Positions 55,349 to 63,856 of a stretch of DNA of 64,000 bases are shown here, in pieces. The stretch is from an uncultured Desulfuromonadales bacterium (lineage in GTDB: Bacteria; Desulfobacterota; Desulfuromonadia; Geobacterales; Pseudopelobacteraceae). Position 1 is the stretch's first letter. Each line of letters opens with the position of its first letter. Made by a program: the position numbers and the translations under genes. The stretch lies in assembly GCA_903868145.1 (NCBI GenBank), contig CAIPTY010000058.1, positions 62,001 through 126,000 of the forward strand, in the 5' to 3' direction. A model generated the notes under the pieces. The model saw nothing but the letters and a program-made list of their open reading frames with translations. It was not told where the DNA came from and ran no database searches.

Positions 55349-56059
55349 TTATTTTCCCTTTCGAACCAGCCATACAGCGCAGCTCCCGTCTGTGTTAACA
55401 TTGGCCTCTTTGCCGTCAACCATGCTTACCGTCCAGGCGTAACCCTTGGCTTCCTTATTGAGCTCGGAGGTCCAGTAGCACGTGGGCTTGACATTGATGA
55501 ACGCATCTTTGTTGAGTGCGTCAGCAGGGCTGGAACCACCGTACATGGCAACGGTTTTCAGTTCGAATCGTGTAGGTAATCTCCAGTCTGAAAATCCGCC
55601 ATCCGTGCTCTTTTTTGCATGCATCAGTGCTGCATCCCAGCTCATTTTACCTTCTTTACCGGCATCACGTATCCATATCTGCTCAAATGCGGGACAGTTA
55701 ACAAACAAACCGTCTTTTGACAAAGCAAAGAATACGACCAGTTCCTTCTCCAGTTTGAGCGTTTCTCCGCCGGACAGAGTCTCAATTTTCAGCGAGTGTG
55801 ACCTTGTTTTATCATCCAGATACGGGGTTACTTCATACTCGGTCTTGGCGGAAAGGTTACTTATTTTGAACACTCCATCCGCTCCCGTAGTTGCCTCTGC
55901 CTGATTACTCCCATGAGTCTGCTTGGCAACAACCTTAAGTCCGACAATGGGCTTCCCCTTGCCGTCCACCAGTTTACCCTCCAGATCCGATTTTTTTCCG
56001 CATCCCCACAGACATGTTAACAGCATGATTCCTGTCAGTAAAACTCTCGCCACTTTCAT
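55349..56059 (-). CDS. DUF1566 lipoprotein with an N-terminal carboxypeptidase-regulatory-like domain
   Basis: A 236-residue putative lipoprotein (LWGC, Cys20, a slightly unusual lipobox). Residues 28-100 are a carboxypeptidase regulatory-like beta-sandwich (GKLVDGKGKPIVGLKVVAKQ). The C-terminal part is a DUF1566/Lcl domain with WDAALMHAKKSTDGGFSDWR, LPTRFEL and CYWTSE. Such C-type-lectin-like domains occur in surface proteins. It lies between the decahaem cytochrome and the barrel operon, separated from the former by two terminators, so it has its own promoter. ATG at 56059 with GGAG 11 bases upstream. Confidence 0.76.
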   Translation of the reverse strand: MKVARVLLTGIMLLTCLWGCGKKSDLEGKLVDGKGKPIVGLKVVAKQTHGSNQAEATTGADGVFKISNLSAKTEYEVTPYLDDKTRSHSLKIETLSGGETLKLEKELVVFFALSKDGLFVNCPAFEQIWIRDAGKEGKMSWDAALMHAKKSTDGGFSDWRLPTRFELKTVAMYGGSSPADALNKDAFINVKPTCYWTSELNKEAKGYAWTVSMVDGKEANVNTDGSCAVWLVRKGK

Positions 56060-56110
56060 GTGTCTCACCACTCCTTTGTTGTTTGACTATAGCCGTAAGA
56101 AAATTGTACC

Positions 56111-56137
56111 AAAAAAAACCGCCTTGTTGAGAGGCGG
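56111..56137 (-). terminator. rho-independent terminator, second of a tandem pair
   Basis: A 6-bp stem (CCGCCT 56119-56124 with 56132-56137) closes a 7-base loop. On the minus strand it is followed by eight T. It lies 74 bases beyond the stop of the decahaem gene. Confidence 0.82.
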
Positions 56138-56147
56138 AAGGTTGTCT

Positions 56148-56175
56148 AAAAACGAGCGGGCCGTGAGGCCCGCTC
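56148..56175 (-). terminator. rho-independent terminator of the decahaem cytochrome gene
   Basis: A 9-bp GC-rich stem (56154-56162 with 56167-56175) has a GTGA loop and five T following on the minus strand. It is the first of two tandem terminators behind this gene. Confidence 0.85.
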
Positions 56176-56210
56176 TATGTTACTGCCGATACTACTGTTT
56201 ACAATTCAGA

Positions 56211-58967
56211 CTAAATGCCACCATTTTGCTTGAAGTGATTCAGCACTCCAGTTTTGGATACATGGCAGCCACTGCAGGTATTCTGTGAAATACTTGTTTT
56301 CCATGCGATACCGGTTCCTGATGTGCCGGTATGGCAGCCTATGCAACGTGGTGCACCCGCTACAGTCTGGACTCTGCCAGTGGAGTAGACTGAGAATGTG
56401 GGTGTGGTTGTACCAGGTGCGACAAACGATGGCGTACCCTGCGGGTAGGTTACTTCACCCCAGTTCAGTCCCAGCGCGTCGCCAGTCGGAGAAGCGGAGT
56501 GAATCGCGTGTACGCGGTTGTTAATCGGATTAGCATGGTTGCCGGACTTGTCATGGCATGTATTGCATGAATCCGTATCAAACGGTACCGAGTGACGCGC
56601 GTCGTGTGCTCCAAGTGTTCCCGTACCATGGCAATCAACACAGGTAGCGCCGGCAATTTTCTGCTCAACGGTAGCTGTACCGATCTGGATGAGGGCCTGA
56701 GCGGTCGAGTCAATTTTGTAGTTCGTATCAGAAACATACCCATAATTCTGTGCAATAAAACGAACTACGTATGTACCAGGTGTCGCATTTGCCGGAATCG
56801 CATTCAGCTTGTAACTGAAACCGGATGTTGTGGTTTTGATATTGGCATCCGTAGCATCAGGGAACAGGCTCTGAGACTGACCTGGAAGATTTGTAGTCGG
56901 GCTCAGCGTGATCGCTGCTTTGGTCAACACAGGAATTGCGTTGGCACGCGGACCGGCTACGGCAAGGGTTGCCTTGGAAAGAACGCCGGCGACGGTTGTT
57001 CCGGCAGCATGTTTCGTTGTGGTGTAGATTGTTGATGGGACAGCACTGCCATCGGCATTTTTCAGGGTTACCGTGACGGTTGGTGTTTCACCGGCTTTGT
57101 AGTACGTTCCACTTGCCGGAGCAGAGATGGTCATTGTAGCGATGTATTCCGGTACATTTTTGGCTGCGGTGGCAACAGTATGCACAGACGTGACGTTTGC
57201 CGCAGTATGGCAAACAACGCAACCCGAACCGGGGATACCAACGGTGTGAGAGTTCGGTGCAGGCGCGCCCTTGACGTTGCCCGTGTGGCAGCCGAGACAT
57301 GCTTCAGGGGTAGCATTATTCTTCCAGTTGGCAAGCTTATCGCCAGTGCCAAGAGTTACAGCGTTAGGATTGGAATGACATGTTGTGCAGTTCGTGAGAG
57401 GCTGCGGATAGGTAATTTCAGACATATCATACGGCTTGCTCTGGCCCGAGTGAATCTGATGGATAAATGAGGTCAGAGGGTATGCGCTTCCGCCACCGGT
57501 ATATAACTGTGAGTGACAGAACACACAGGCAAGCGTGTCTTTGCGGCTGCTGGCATGAGCAGCGCCAGCCATCGGATAGCCGTGGCATTTCTGGCAGGCG
57601 CCGATTGTAACGATCTGATTCTGCGGTGCGTCTTTCAGTACTGCAGCGTTGGCACCACCTGCGGCGCCCCAGGTGAAATCAGTAATGGAGTTACCTGCAC
57701 CGACTGTAACCGCATCTGAACCGGCAGGCATGCCGGCGACGGTCGGGCTGACCTGCAGCCACAGACGCTGTGTGCTGGTTGCACGGGTACCAAAATCGGC
57801 AGCCGAAAAGGCGGTGGAAGCTGCACCGGCGTTGGCTGCTACGGCTACTTTAGACGGGAAGGTTAATTTGTAAACGCCGGTCGCATTAACAGGCAGAACC
57901 GGGGTTCCCTGGAAAACCTCAACATTATTCTGGTACAAGTGTGCGGTACCCAGTGCTCCTGCGCTGTTACCTTTGGCCTGTCCCCACATTTCCAACAGGT
58001 CAGTTGCAAGTGTCTGGCCCGCGAGAACCAGGCCGGTATTGGTGGAATTTCCTGCCCGTGCAATTACGGTCCCTTTAGGAACAAGGGTTCCCAAATAGGC
58101 TGTAACTTCAGACGGCTGAAGGGTGGTCCAGGCAGCAGTGCCATTTTTTACCGTGAATGTAATAACCGGATAATCAGTCGCATCTGTCGCTACTGTAACA
58201 CCCGATATTGCAAGGTTGGACTCCAGATATCTCGGTTTCAGCGTACGTGTGCCCGATGCTGCATCATATTGATACTGGTGCATGCCAACCTGGTCTGTAA
58301 CGTCATTTGCGCTGTGACAGACAAGGCAGGATTCCTGACTCACGGTAACAGCAGTTGCAGTCACCAGAGCGAGTCCGGAAGTGGTGTACTTCAGAACGGC
58401 GCCGCCGCTTGCAATTACAGCACTGCTTGCATCAGCAAAGGTCTTGGCGGCAGGAATCGGCGCGGTCACCGAAGCACCCAACAGTGTCAGGGCAGCTTTG
58501 GCAGCGGCATCGGATGTCCGGTTGATATTGATCAACACCAGGTTGCCGTTGGTCAGCACTGCCGGGGGGTTGTTAATATCGATCGGGGTGAGAGTGTAGA
58601 GAATAATCCCGGTGGTGAGCGTAGCCTTGAACAGGATTACGGATTGTTTTGCCGGCAGTGTAAAGGACAGGCCGGAGTAGGTTCCGTCTGCCTGAATATC
58701 GGCAGTACCCAGTGCAGCACTACCAGCTTTGGCATATGCATCGAATGCCTCAACCTTGCCCAGGGTCGCAGCGGCCCTTTGAGCAACAGGAACCTCTGCT
58801 GCTGCTTTGGGAGCAGGTGCAACGGCATCAAGTACCGTACCGGAGACCGTAGCCTTCATGCTTGTGGTATCAATGGCAGTCGCACCGCCACCACCACTGC
58901 AACCCGCAAGCGGAAGCATCGCGAGTACAACCAGTGCAAAAAAATAAGACAGATTCCATTTCTTCAT
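56211..58967 (-). CDS. OmcA/MtrC-family decahaem c-type cytochrome lipoprotein
   Basis: A 918-residue outer-surface cytochrome. The lipobox PLAGC (Cys23) is followed by a long non-haem region up to the first site. Ten CX2CH sites were counted: CLVCH, CQKCH, CVFCH, CTTCH, CLGCH, CVVCH, CVDCH, CNTCH, CIGCH and CSGCH. Their arrangement, with a beta-sandwich domain between the sixth and seventh sites, resembles the OmcA/MtrC group that carries electrons to extracellular acceptors. GGAGG nine bases before the ATG at 58967 chooses it over 58982. It is transcribed alone, ended by two terminators. The acceptor (metal oxide, electrode, partner cell) is unknown. Confidence 0.9.
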   Translation of the reverse strand: MKKWNLSYFFALVVLAMLPLAGCSGGGGATAIDTTSMKATVSGTVLDAVAPAPKAAAEVPVAQRAAATLGKVEAFDAYAKAGSAALGTADIQADGTYSGLSFTLPAKQSVILFKATLTTGIILYTLTPIDINNPPAVLTNGNLVLININRTSDAAAKAALTLLGASVTAPIPAAKTFADASSAVIASGGAVLKYTTSGLALVTATAVTVSQESCLVCHSANDVTDQVGMHQYQYDAASGTRTLKPRYLESNLAISGVTVATDATDYPVITFTVKNGTAAWTTLQPSEVTAYLGTLVPKGTVIARAGNSTNTGLVLAGQTLATDLLEMWGQAKGNSAGALGTAHLYQNNVEVFQGTPVLPVNATGVYKLTFPSKVAVAANAGAASTAFSAADFGTRATSTQRLWLQVSPTVAGMPAGSDAVTVGAGNSITDFTWGAAGGANAAVLKDAPQNQIVTIGACQKCHGYPMAGAAHASSRKDTLACVFCHSQLYTGGGSAYPLTSFIHQIHSGQSKPYDMSEITYPQPLTNCTTCHSNPNAVTLGTGDKLANWKNNATPEACLGCHTGNVKGAPAPNSHTVGIPGSGCVVCHTAANVTSVHTVATAAKNVPEYIATMTISAPASGTYYKAGETPTVTVTLKNADGSAVPSTIYTTTKHAAGTTVAGVLSKATLAVAGPRANAIPVLTKAAITLSPTTNLPGQSQSLFPDATDANIKTTTSGFSYKLNAIPANATPGTYVVRFIAQNYGYVSDTNYKIDSTAQALIQIGTATVEQKIAGATCVDCHGTGTLGAHDARHSVPFDTDSCNTCHDKSGNHANPINNRVHAIHSASPTGDALGLNWGEVTYPQGTPSFVAPGTTTPTFSVYSTGRVQTVAGAPRCIGCHTGTSGTGIAWKTSISQNTCSGCHVSKTGVLNHFKQNGGI

Positions 58968-58982
58968 ACATTTTCCTCCCAT

Positions 58983-59508
58983 GAGTTTTGTTACAATAGG
59001 TTAGTTCTAAAAACGATCTCTGTTGCTAAGTTGTCACAAAAAGTCTTTTCATGCCTCCTTTCGCATAAATTGTTTACCGCCAGTGTTAATCGAGAAGTAC
59101 ATCATCAACTTGCGTACCTGCTTGAGTCGAACACCGTATGTTTAATACCTCCTTGTATCCGGTTTAAAAACATGCACCCGCACCGCATCAACCGCAGCCG
59201 ATCTGGACAGGTACATAGGGTAACTTCAACTATAAAAAATCACAGGCACAGGAACGCCTGAATTTTAGATTTGTGGAGTTATAAAACCTTCTGAATCAAT
59301 TTGCAACTATTTTTACGAAAAAATTTAAATTAGCTGTTTCGCCAGCCATGTTTGCTCCGGGTGAACAGAGGTAACCATGCGTAATTTGCTACATCCATGA
59401 GGCTCGTGCCATAGGAGAAAACAGGGACATTCTTCCCCATATAAACCAGTTAAGACCTCCGAGGTTTCAAAACCCTCGTAGAGTTTACCTCCAGACAATC
59501 AAGATGAT
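58983..59508 (-). promoter_or_regulatory. long leader/promoter region of the decahaem cytochrome gene
   Basis: 526 bases without a convincing gene. On the minus strand a hairpin (CAGGC 59241-59245 with GCCTG 59254-59258) is followed by TGATTTTTT; it could end the upstream HTH gene or act as an attenuator. Two Shine-Dalgarno-like strings, AAGGAGG and AAAGGAGG, occur further on without a long frame; the latter precedes an 8-codon frame, MKRLFVTT. I looked for a cyclic dinucleotide (GEMM) riboswitch and found no matching core. Confidence 0.4.
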
Positions 59509-59715
59509 CTACGCCGCCAATCGCACCGTTGCGGTAAACTCATCCCACGGCACGCAGTATTTACCCGCCTCTGTCTTTTCCACCAGACCGGCAGTCTCCA
59601 GTGTTTTTACATCATGGAATACATTCTTGTAGTGGCGGTGGAGATGTTTGGCAAGGGCGTTAATGCTGGTGCTGCCGACCTTGTGAAGTTCCTGCCCATT
59701 AGATACCTCTCCCAC
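59509..59715 (-). CDS. short winged-HTH DNA-binding protein
   Basis: A 68-residue protein whose core SINALAKHLHRHYKNVFHDV, then KTLETAGLVEK, is a winged helix like that of small HVO_A0114-type or antitoxin-like regulators. Related proteins usually have 30-50 more residues at the N-terminus, so this one may be shortened; an in-frame stop lies only four codons before the GTG start. GAGAGG precedes the GTG. No toxin partner is adjacent. It lies upstream of the decahaem cytochrome gene on the same strand and could regulate it, which is speculative. Confidence 0.66.
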   Translation of the reverse strand: MGEVSNGQELHKVGSTSINALAKHLHRHYKNVFHDVKTLETAGLVEKTEAGKYCVPWDEFTATVRLAA

Positions 59716-60360
59716 ATTTTCCTCTCAATCATAGATATGGCTTTTTATGCCACAGCCGAGTTTTATTGTCAACGATGGCTCCTGCAAAAGTAAAAAAGTC
59801 CCCTCCCCCTTGGCGCATGAGCGCTAACTTAGAGCTTTTCGTCCCTTCCCCTTCAAGGGGAAGGTTAGGATGGGGATGGGATTGTTTTTGGTAACTTGCC
59901 GAAATCATGGAGTTTACCCCAGCCCCTCCCCGACCCTCCCCTTGAAAGGGAGGGGGAAAATCAAGGGCATTTCTGCTTATAGTTAGCGCATATACCCGTC
60001 AAGGGAGGGGAGGCTTGACGTAAGAGCAAAAACAGACACAAAAACCTGCCGTATCCCCTCACCCGGCCTTCGGCCACCCTCTCCCGGTGGGAGAGGGGAT
60101 AAGATTTCCCTTCTCCCGCCGGGAGAAGGTGGCCGACAGGGCGGATGAGGGGTGACTTTGTGGGTGTTGCAATACCCTGCATATCATAGGCCGGGGCTCC
60201 CGTTTGTCGAGTGCACAGACACACGGGCGGAATCAGCCTGCCTGACGGCGGAAGTCGATCTTTGTACCTGACGAACCCCCGCCTCAAATCGCATTGTCAG
60301 AATTATTCTTATGTGATACCGTGCGCTTCGCTAACTTCACACATTGAGGGAATTTCTGAC
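59716..60360. repeat. intergenic repeat-rich region before hisC
   Basis: No gene is seen. The stretch 59801-60152 is full of C/T- and G/A-rich inverted repeats of the kind scattered through many proteobacterial genomes. One pair of about 31 bases (60055-60085 with 60121-60152) is imperfectly inverted, each arm also holding its own small hairpin. A second pair, GCGCTAAC near 59822 and GTTAGCGC near 59981, is inverted around about 150 bases. It may work as a boundary or transcription terminator ahead of hisC. Confidence 0.6.
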
Positions 60361-61416
60361 GTGACACCCTATCTTCGCCCCAATATCGCTGCCATGCAAG
60401 GCTACGTCCCCGGCTATCAGCCGCCGGACATAGCCACGTGGATCAAACTGAATACCAACGAAAATTCCTATCCCCCGTCGCCGAAGGTCAGAGAGGCCAT
60501 CCTGGCGGAACTCGGCAGCGATGGAGCCCGCCTGCACACTTATCCTTCGCCCTCCAGCCAGCATTTGAGGGAGGTGGCCGGAGAACTGTACGGCTTTGAT
60601 CCCGCCTGGATCATCATGGCAAACGGCTCGGACGAGCTGCTCAACAACCTTATCCGGGCCTGTGCCGCAGAGGGGGATGAGGTGGGTTTCGTCCATCCCT
60701 CATACTCCTACTATGCGACACTGGCGGAGGTTCAGGGTGCGCGTGTGCGGACCTTCGGCCTGACGGATGATTTCCGCATCGCCGGATTTCCGGAGCGCTA
60801 CGAAGGGAAAATCTTTTTCCTCACGACCCCCAATGCCCCGCTCGGCCCCGCCTTTCCGATGGAGTACATAGCGGAGCTGGCTGAACGCTGTGCCGGGATG
60901 CTGGTGGTGGATGAGGCCTACGTTGACTTTGCGTGCTTCAATGTGCTGGAGCTGGTGAAGCGCTACGAAAACGTGGTCGTTACCCGCACCCTCTCGAAGA
61001 GTTATGCCCTGGCCGGCATGCGGCTCGGACTTGCCATCGGTCGGCCGGGGATTATCTCGGCCCTGGACAAGATCCGCGACCATTACAATCTGGATCGTCT
61101 GGCTCAGGCGGCCTGCGTGGCGGCGCTCAAGGATCAGGCGTATCTGCTCGACTGCTGCGACCGGATCCGGGATACACGGGAATGGTTCTCCTCGAAACTG
61201 CGATTGATCGGCTACGAGGTTATTCCGTCCCAGGCAAATTTCGTCTTTGCCTCCCCCCCGGATCGCAACGGTAAACGGGTTTATGACGGTCTTTACGACA
61301 GGCGGATTCTGGTGCGTCATTTTACGGACCCGCTGCTGTGCCATGGCCTGAGAATTTCCATCGGAACCCGGCCGGAGATGGAAACGACTCTGACGGCCAT
61401 CAGGGATATTGGATAG
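60361..61416 (+). CDS. hisC: histidinol-phosphate aminotransferase
   Basis: A 351-residue class I/II PLP aminotransferase of the histidine pathway, converting imidazole acetol phosphate to histidinol phosphate. It starts [14 protein letters not shown], as HisC proteins do, with [50 protein letters not shown] and the PLP lysine in [14 protein letters not shown]. The GTG at 60361 with GAGGG upstream agrees with the usual N-terminus; the open frame reaches back to 60211, but those residues are not HisC-like. It is followed by a zinc-ribbon gene and hisB. Confidence 0.92.
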   Translation: MTPYLRPNIAAMQGYVPGYQPPDIATWIKLNTNENSYPPSPKVREAILAELGSDGARLHTYPSPSSQHLREVAGELYGFDPAWIIMANGSDELLNNLIRACAAEGDEVGFVHPSYSYYATLAEVQGARVRTFGLTDDFRIAGFPERYEGKIFFLTTPNAPLGPAFPMEYIAELAERCAGMLVVDEAYVDFACFNVLELVKRYENVVVTRTLSKSYALAGMRLGLAIGRPGIISALDKIRDHYNLDRLAQAACVAALKDQAYLLDCCDRIRDTREWFSSKLRLIGYEVIPSQANFVFASPPDRNGKRVYDGLYDRRILVRHFTDPLLCHGLRISIGTRPEMETTLTAIRDIG

Positions 61417-61425
61417 GGAGGTTGT

Positions 61426-61827
61426 ATGCCGCTCAAGGATATGTTCGAGGCCTGTGTGCAGTGCGGATTCGATTATGCCCGTGTGGATACCGAGGCCTGG
61501 GGCAAGGACAGCGCCCGGCGTCTGATGTGTCCCGTGTGCGGCTGGACCGCCTACGAGGAACTGCGGTGGGAAGGCAGCCGCCCCCAGATGATAAAACGGA
61601 GTGAAGCAAAGGGGTACGGCGCCTTTCGCCTGATTCCTCCCGGCGGCTACTCCGGTTACAATGCGTTCCATGAACCGCCGTCAGCCGACGTGATGTATGC
61701 GCTCAAGGAACTGTTGATCGACAAGGGGTGGAAGGGGTATATCTCCGTATGGGACGATGCGGAAGGCAAGGCATTCCTGCTGCTGGGAAGTCCGCTGGAC
61801 AAATTTGACGTTATCACCAAAAAATAG
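61426..61827 (+). CDS. zinc-ribbon protein between hisC and hisB, function unknown
   Basis: A 133-residue protein with an N-terminal zinc ribbon ([11 protein letters not shown] and MCPVCGW, two CXXC pairs about 22 residues apart) and a C-terminal alpha/beta part with [17 protein letters not shown] and [17 protein letters not shown] do not recognise a named family. GGGAGG precedes the ATG. The spacing (9 bases after hisC, 40 before hisB) shows it is an operon member, so a link to histidine synthesis is possible but not shown. Confidence 0.74.
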   Translation: MPLKDMFEACVQCGFDYARVDTEAWGKDSARRLMCPVCGWTAYEELRWEGSRPQMIKRSEAKGYGAFRLIPPGGYSGYNAFHEPPSADVMYALKELLIDKGWKGYISVWDDAEGKAFLLLGSPLDKFDVITKK

Positions 61828-61867
61828 TCTGACAGCCGCCGGACGGGGGCTGCGAGAGGAGCAGAAT

Positions 61868-62455
61868 ATGTCCCGAACTGCAATTATCGAGCGGGTGACA
61901 AATGAAACCAGGATCCGGCTGGAGCTGAACGTGGATGGTTCGGGAAAGGCGAAGGTGTGTACTTCCGTGCCGTTTCTGGACCACATGCTCAACCTGTTTG
62001 CCCGCCATGGCCTGTTCGACCTCGATGTGGAGGCATCCGGAGATATCGATATCGACTTTCACCATACGGTCGAGGATATCGGCATCGTTCTGGGTGAGGC
62101 TTTCAAAAAGGCCCTGGGAGAGAAGAAGGGAATCCGCAGATACGGACAGGCCTCGGTGCCGATGGACGAAACCCTTGGGGCGGTTTCTATCGATATTTCG
62201 GGACGTCCCTATCTGGTGTACAACGTCCGCCTGCCCAAGGTGAAGATCGGTGAATTCGATGTGGAGCTGGCAAGGGAGTTTTTCCAGGCCTTCGTCAATC
62301 ACTGCGGCCTCAACCTGCATATCAACGTCATGTACGGCGAAAACGTTCACCACATCATCGAGGCCTGTTTCAAGGCGGTGGCCCGGGCGATGGATGTTGC
62401 CACCCAACTTGATACGCGGGTGGACGGGGTGTTATCAACCAAGGGTGTGCTGTAG
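61868..62455 (+). CDS. hisB: imidazoleglycerol-phosphate dehydratase
   Basis: A 195-residue monofunctional HisB, the usual length. It shows [17 protein letters not shown], the metal-binding [33 protein letters not shown] and the second metal site [16 protein letters not shown]. It dehydrates imidazole glycerol phosphate, the step before HisC. GAGGAG precedes the ATG at 61868. Gene order hisC-x-hisB is a partial his operon; no further his gene follows because the next gene is on the other strand. Confidence 0.94.
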   Translation: MSRTAIIERVTNETRIRLELNVDGSGKAKVCTSVPFLDHMLNLFARHGLFDLDVEASGDIDIDFHHTVEDIGIVLGEAFKKALGEKKGIRRYGQASVPMDETLGAVSIDISGRPYLVYNVRLPKVKIGEFDVELAREFFQAFVNHCGLNLHINVMYGENVHHIIEACFKAVARAMDVATQLDTRVDGVLSTKGVL

Positions 62456-62487
62456 CAGTTCAGGAGCGGTTAATCAGTCGAATCTGC

Positions 62488-63321
62488 CTATTTGATCTCC
62501 CTCAGCATCTCCTTGGCTTTTTTTGACTCGTCACTCTTGGGGAAGCTTGTCGTCAGTTTCTTCAGCACATACCGTGCGCTTTTTTTATCGCCGAGAGCGT
62601 TGAACGCCATGGCCTGCTTGAGCATTGCGGCGGGAACCTTCTCCTTCCGGGGATACTTCTCAATAACCTCCTGAAAAGCCAGGATGGCCGGTTCATAACT
62701 CTTCTCGCTGTAGTGGGTCTCGCCGATCCAGTAATGGGCATTGGCTACCAGCTCGTGTTGCGGATTCTGTTCGATAAACCGGGTGAAGATGTCACGTGCG
62801 GCAGGGGTGTCACCGGCCTTGAAGGTATCAAGCGCCTTCACGTAAAGATTATCGGTCGATGCTGCCCCCTCTCTTTTTGCCGGATCCGCACCCCCGGACA
62901 GTTTCATGTTCAGCTCATCCAGCATCGCCTGCTGTTTGAGAATGCGGTCTTCCAGAGCGATGATCCGTCTGTCGGCGTCCGAGCGGTAGCGATCCAGATC
63001 TTCCGCAGGTTTTTTGACGCTGATGCTTACATCATCAAGCCGGCCGTTCAGAGCCTGCATATCGGTTTTTGTGCTGTCAATCGTTGCCTGAATATCTGCG
63101 GAAAGTTTGCGCACAGCGGCAACGTCAGCGTGGAAGGTCTTTTCCAGAACGCCCATCCCTTCTTTGGATTCGTTGCGGATGCCGGCCAGATCTTTTTCAA
63201 GCGTAAAAAGCCTCATTTTGGCAGAATCAATATCATCCCTCGCGGCGTCGAGAGAGCTTATGGATGCGCAACCGGCAAGACCGGCCATGACGGCCAACAA
63301 TACTATCGGTGCTGATTTCAT
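62488..63321 (-). CDS. ybgF: YbgF/CpoB-like TPR lipoprotein of the Tol-Pal system
   Basis: A 277-residue lipoprotein (lipobox LAGC, Cys18). Residues 25-150 form a long coiled coil, and residues 155-277 hold three TPR-like repeats (YVKALDTFKAGDTPAARDIF, HYWIGETHYSEKSYEPAILA, AMAFNALGDKKSARYVLKKL), the layout of YbgF. AAGGAG six bases before the ATG at 63321 decides the start over 63438. CpoB/YbgF coordinates outer-membrane constriction with cell-wall synthesis; the other tol-pal genes would be upstream on the same strand but are not in the window. Confidence 0.84.
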   Translation of the reverse strand: MKSAPIVLLAVMAGLAGCASISSLDAARDDIDSAKMRLFTLEKDLAGIRNESKEGMGVLEKTFHADVAAVRKLSADIQATIDSTKTDMQALNGRLDDVSISVKKPAEDLDRYRSDADRRIIALEDRILKQQAMLDELNMKLSGGADPAKREGAASTDNLYVKALDTFKAGDTPAARDIFTRFIEQNPQHELVANAHYWIGETHYSEKSYEPAILAFQEVIEKYPRKEKVPAAMLKQAMAFNALGDKKSARYVLKKLTTSFPKSDESKKAKEMLREIK

Positions 63322-63444
63322 TGAGAACTCCTTTATCGGGGTAGTGCCTTCGGAACTGTATATACCATGCAGGGCGCATCTTGACAAGAATAACGGGTCA
63401 GTGCGGACGGGATCGATGCTGTTCCGTGAAACGCACATTTATGC

Positions 63445-63473
63445 TTGACAGATACGACACTCTTAACTATATT
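63445..63473 (+). promoter_or_regulatory. strong sigma70-type promoter of rplU-rpmA
   Basis: A perfect -35 TTGACA (63445-63450) and -10 TATATT (63468-63473) with the ideal 17-base spacer lie 38 bases before the rplU start. This fits a highly expressed ribosomal protein operon. Confidence 0.8.
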
Positions 63474-63511
63474 CCAAAACTCTTTAAAAAATGATGTAAA
63501 TGGAGATGGTC

Positions 63512-63820
63512 ATGTACGCAGTTATCAAAACAGGTGGAAAACAATACAAGGTGGCTGAAGGCGAGTATCTCAAGGTGGAAAAACTTGTTGGTGAAATCGG
63601 CCAGGAGGTCGAATTTGCCGAGGTGCTGATGATCGGGGGCGAAACGATTTCCGTAGGCGTTCCGGTAGTCGCCGGCGCAACGGTTACTGCCAGGATAGCG
63701 GCTCAGGGCAAGGACAAGAAGATTCTGGTGTTCAAGTCGAAGCGTCGCAAGGGCACCCGTAAACTGCGCGGACATCGTCAACACAAGACCGTCCTCAAGA
63801 TTGAAAAGATCAGCGCATAA
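63512..63820 (+). CDS. rplU: 50S ribosomal protein L21
   Basis: A 102-residue L21, the usual length. It starts MYAVIKTGGKQYKVAEGEYL and ends with the basic RRKGTRKLRGHRQHKT region that binds 23S rRNA. GGAG six bases before the ATG at 63512 is preferred over 63500. It is followed after 36 bases by rpmA, the standard pair. Confidence 0.96.
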   Translation: MYAVIKTGGKQYKVAEGEYLKVEKLVGEIGQEVEFAEVLMIGGETISVGVPVVAGATVTARIAAQGKDKKILVFKSKRRKGTRKLRGHRQHKTVLKIEKISA

Positions 63821-63856
63821 TTGTTAAAGACCTAATTATTCCCGAGGAGACAGGAA

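Noticed and set aside
57939-59261. 440-codon open frame on the plus strand opposite the decahaem cytochrome
   Set aside because: It mirrors the cytochrome gene, is rich in Cys/Gly/Arg/Ser without domain structure, and lacks a ribosome site; the minus strand has ten haem motifs and a lipobox.
59400-59420. sigma54-type promoter (TGGCACG on the minus strand)
   Set aside because: The -24 half is good, but the -12 half reads TCAT rather than TTGC at the required distance.
58983-59508. cyclic dinucleotide (GEMM) riboswitch before the decahaem cytochrome
   Set aside because: A GCAAAC string occurs on the minus strand, but the flanking stems and the tetraloop-receptor part of the consensus could not be found by eye.
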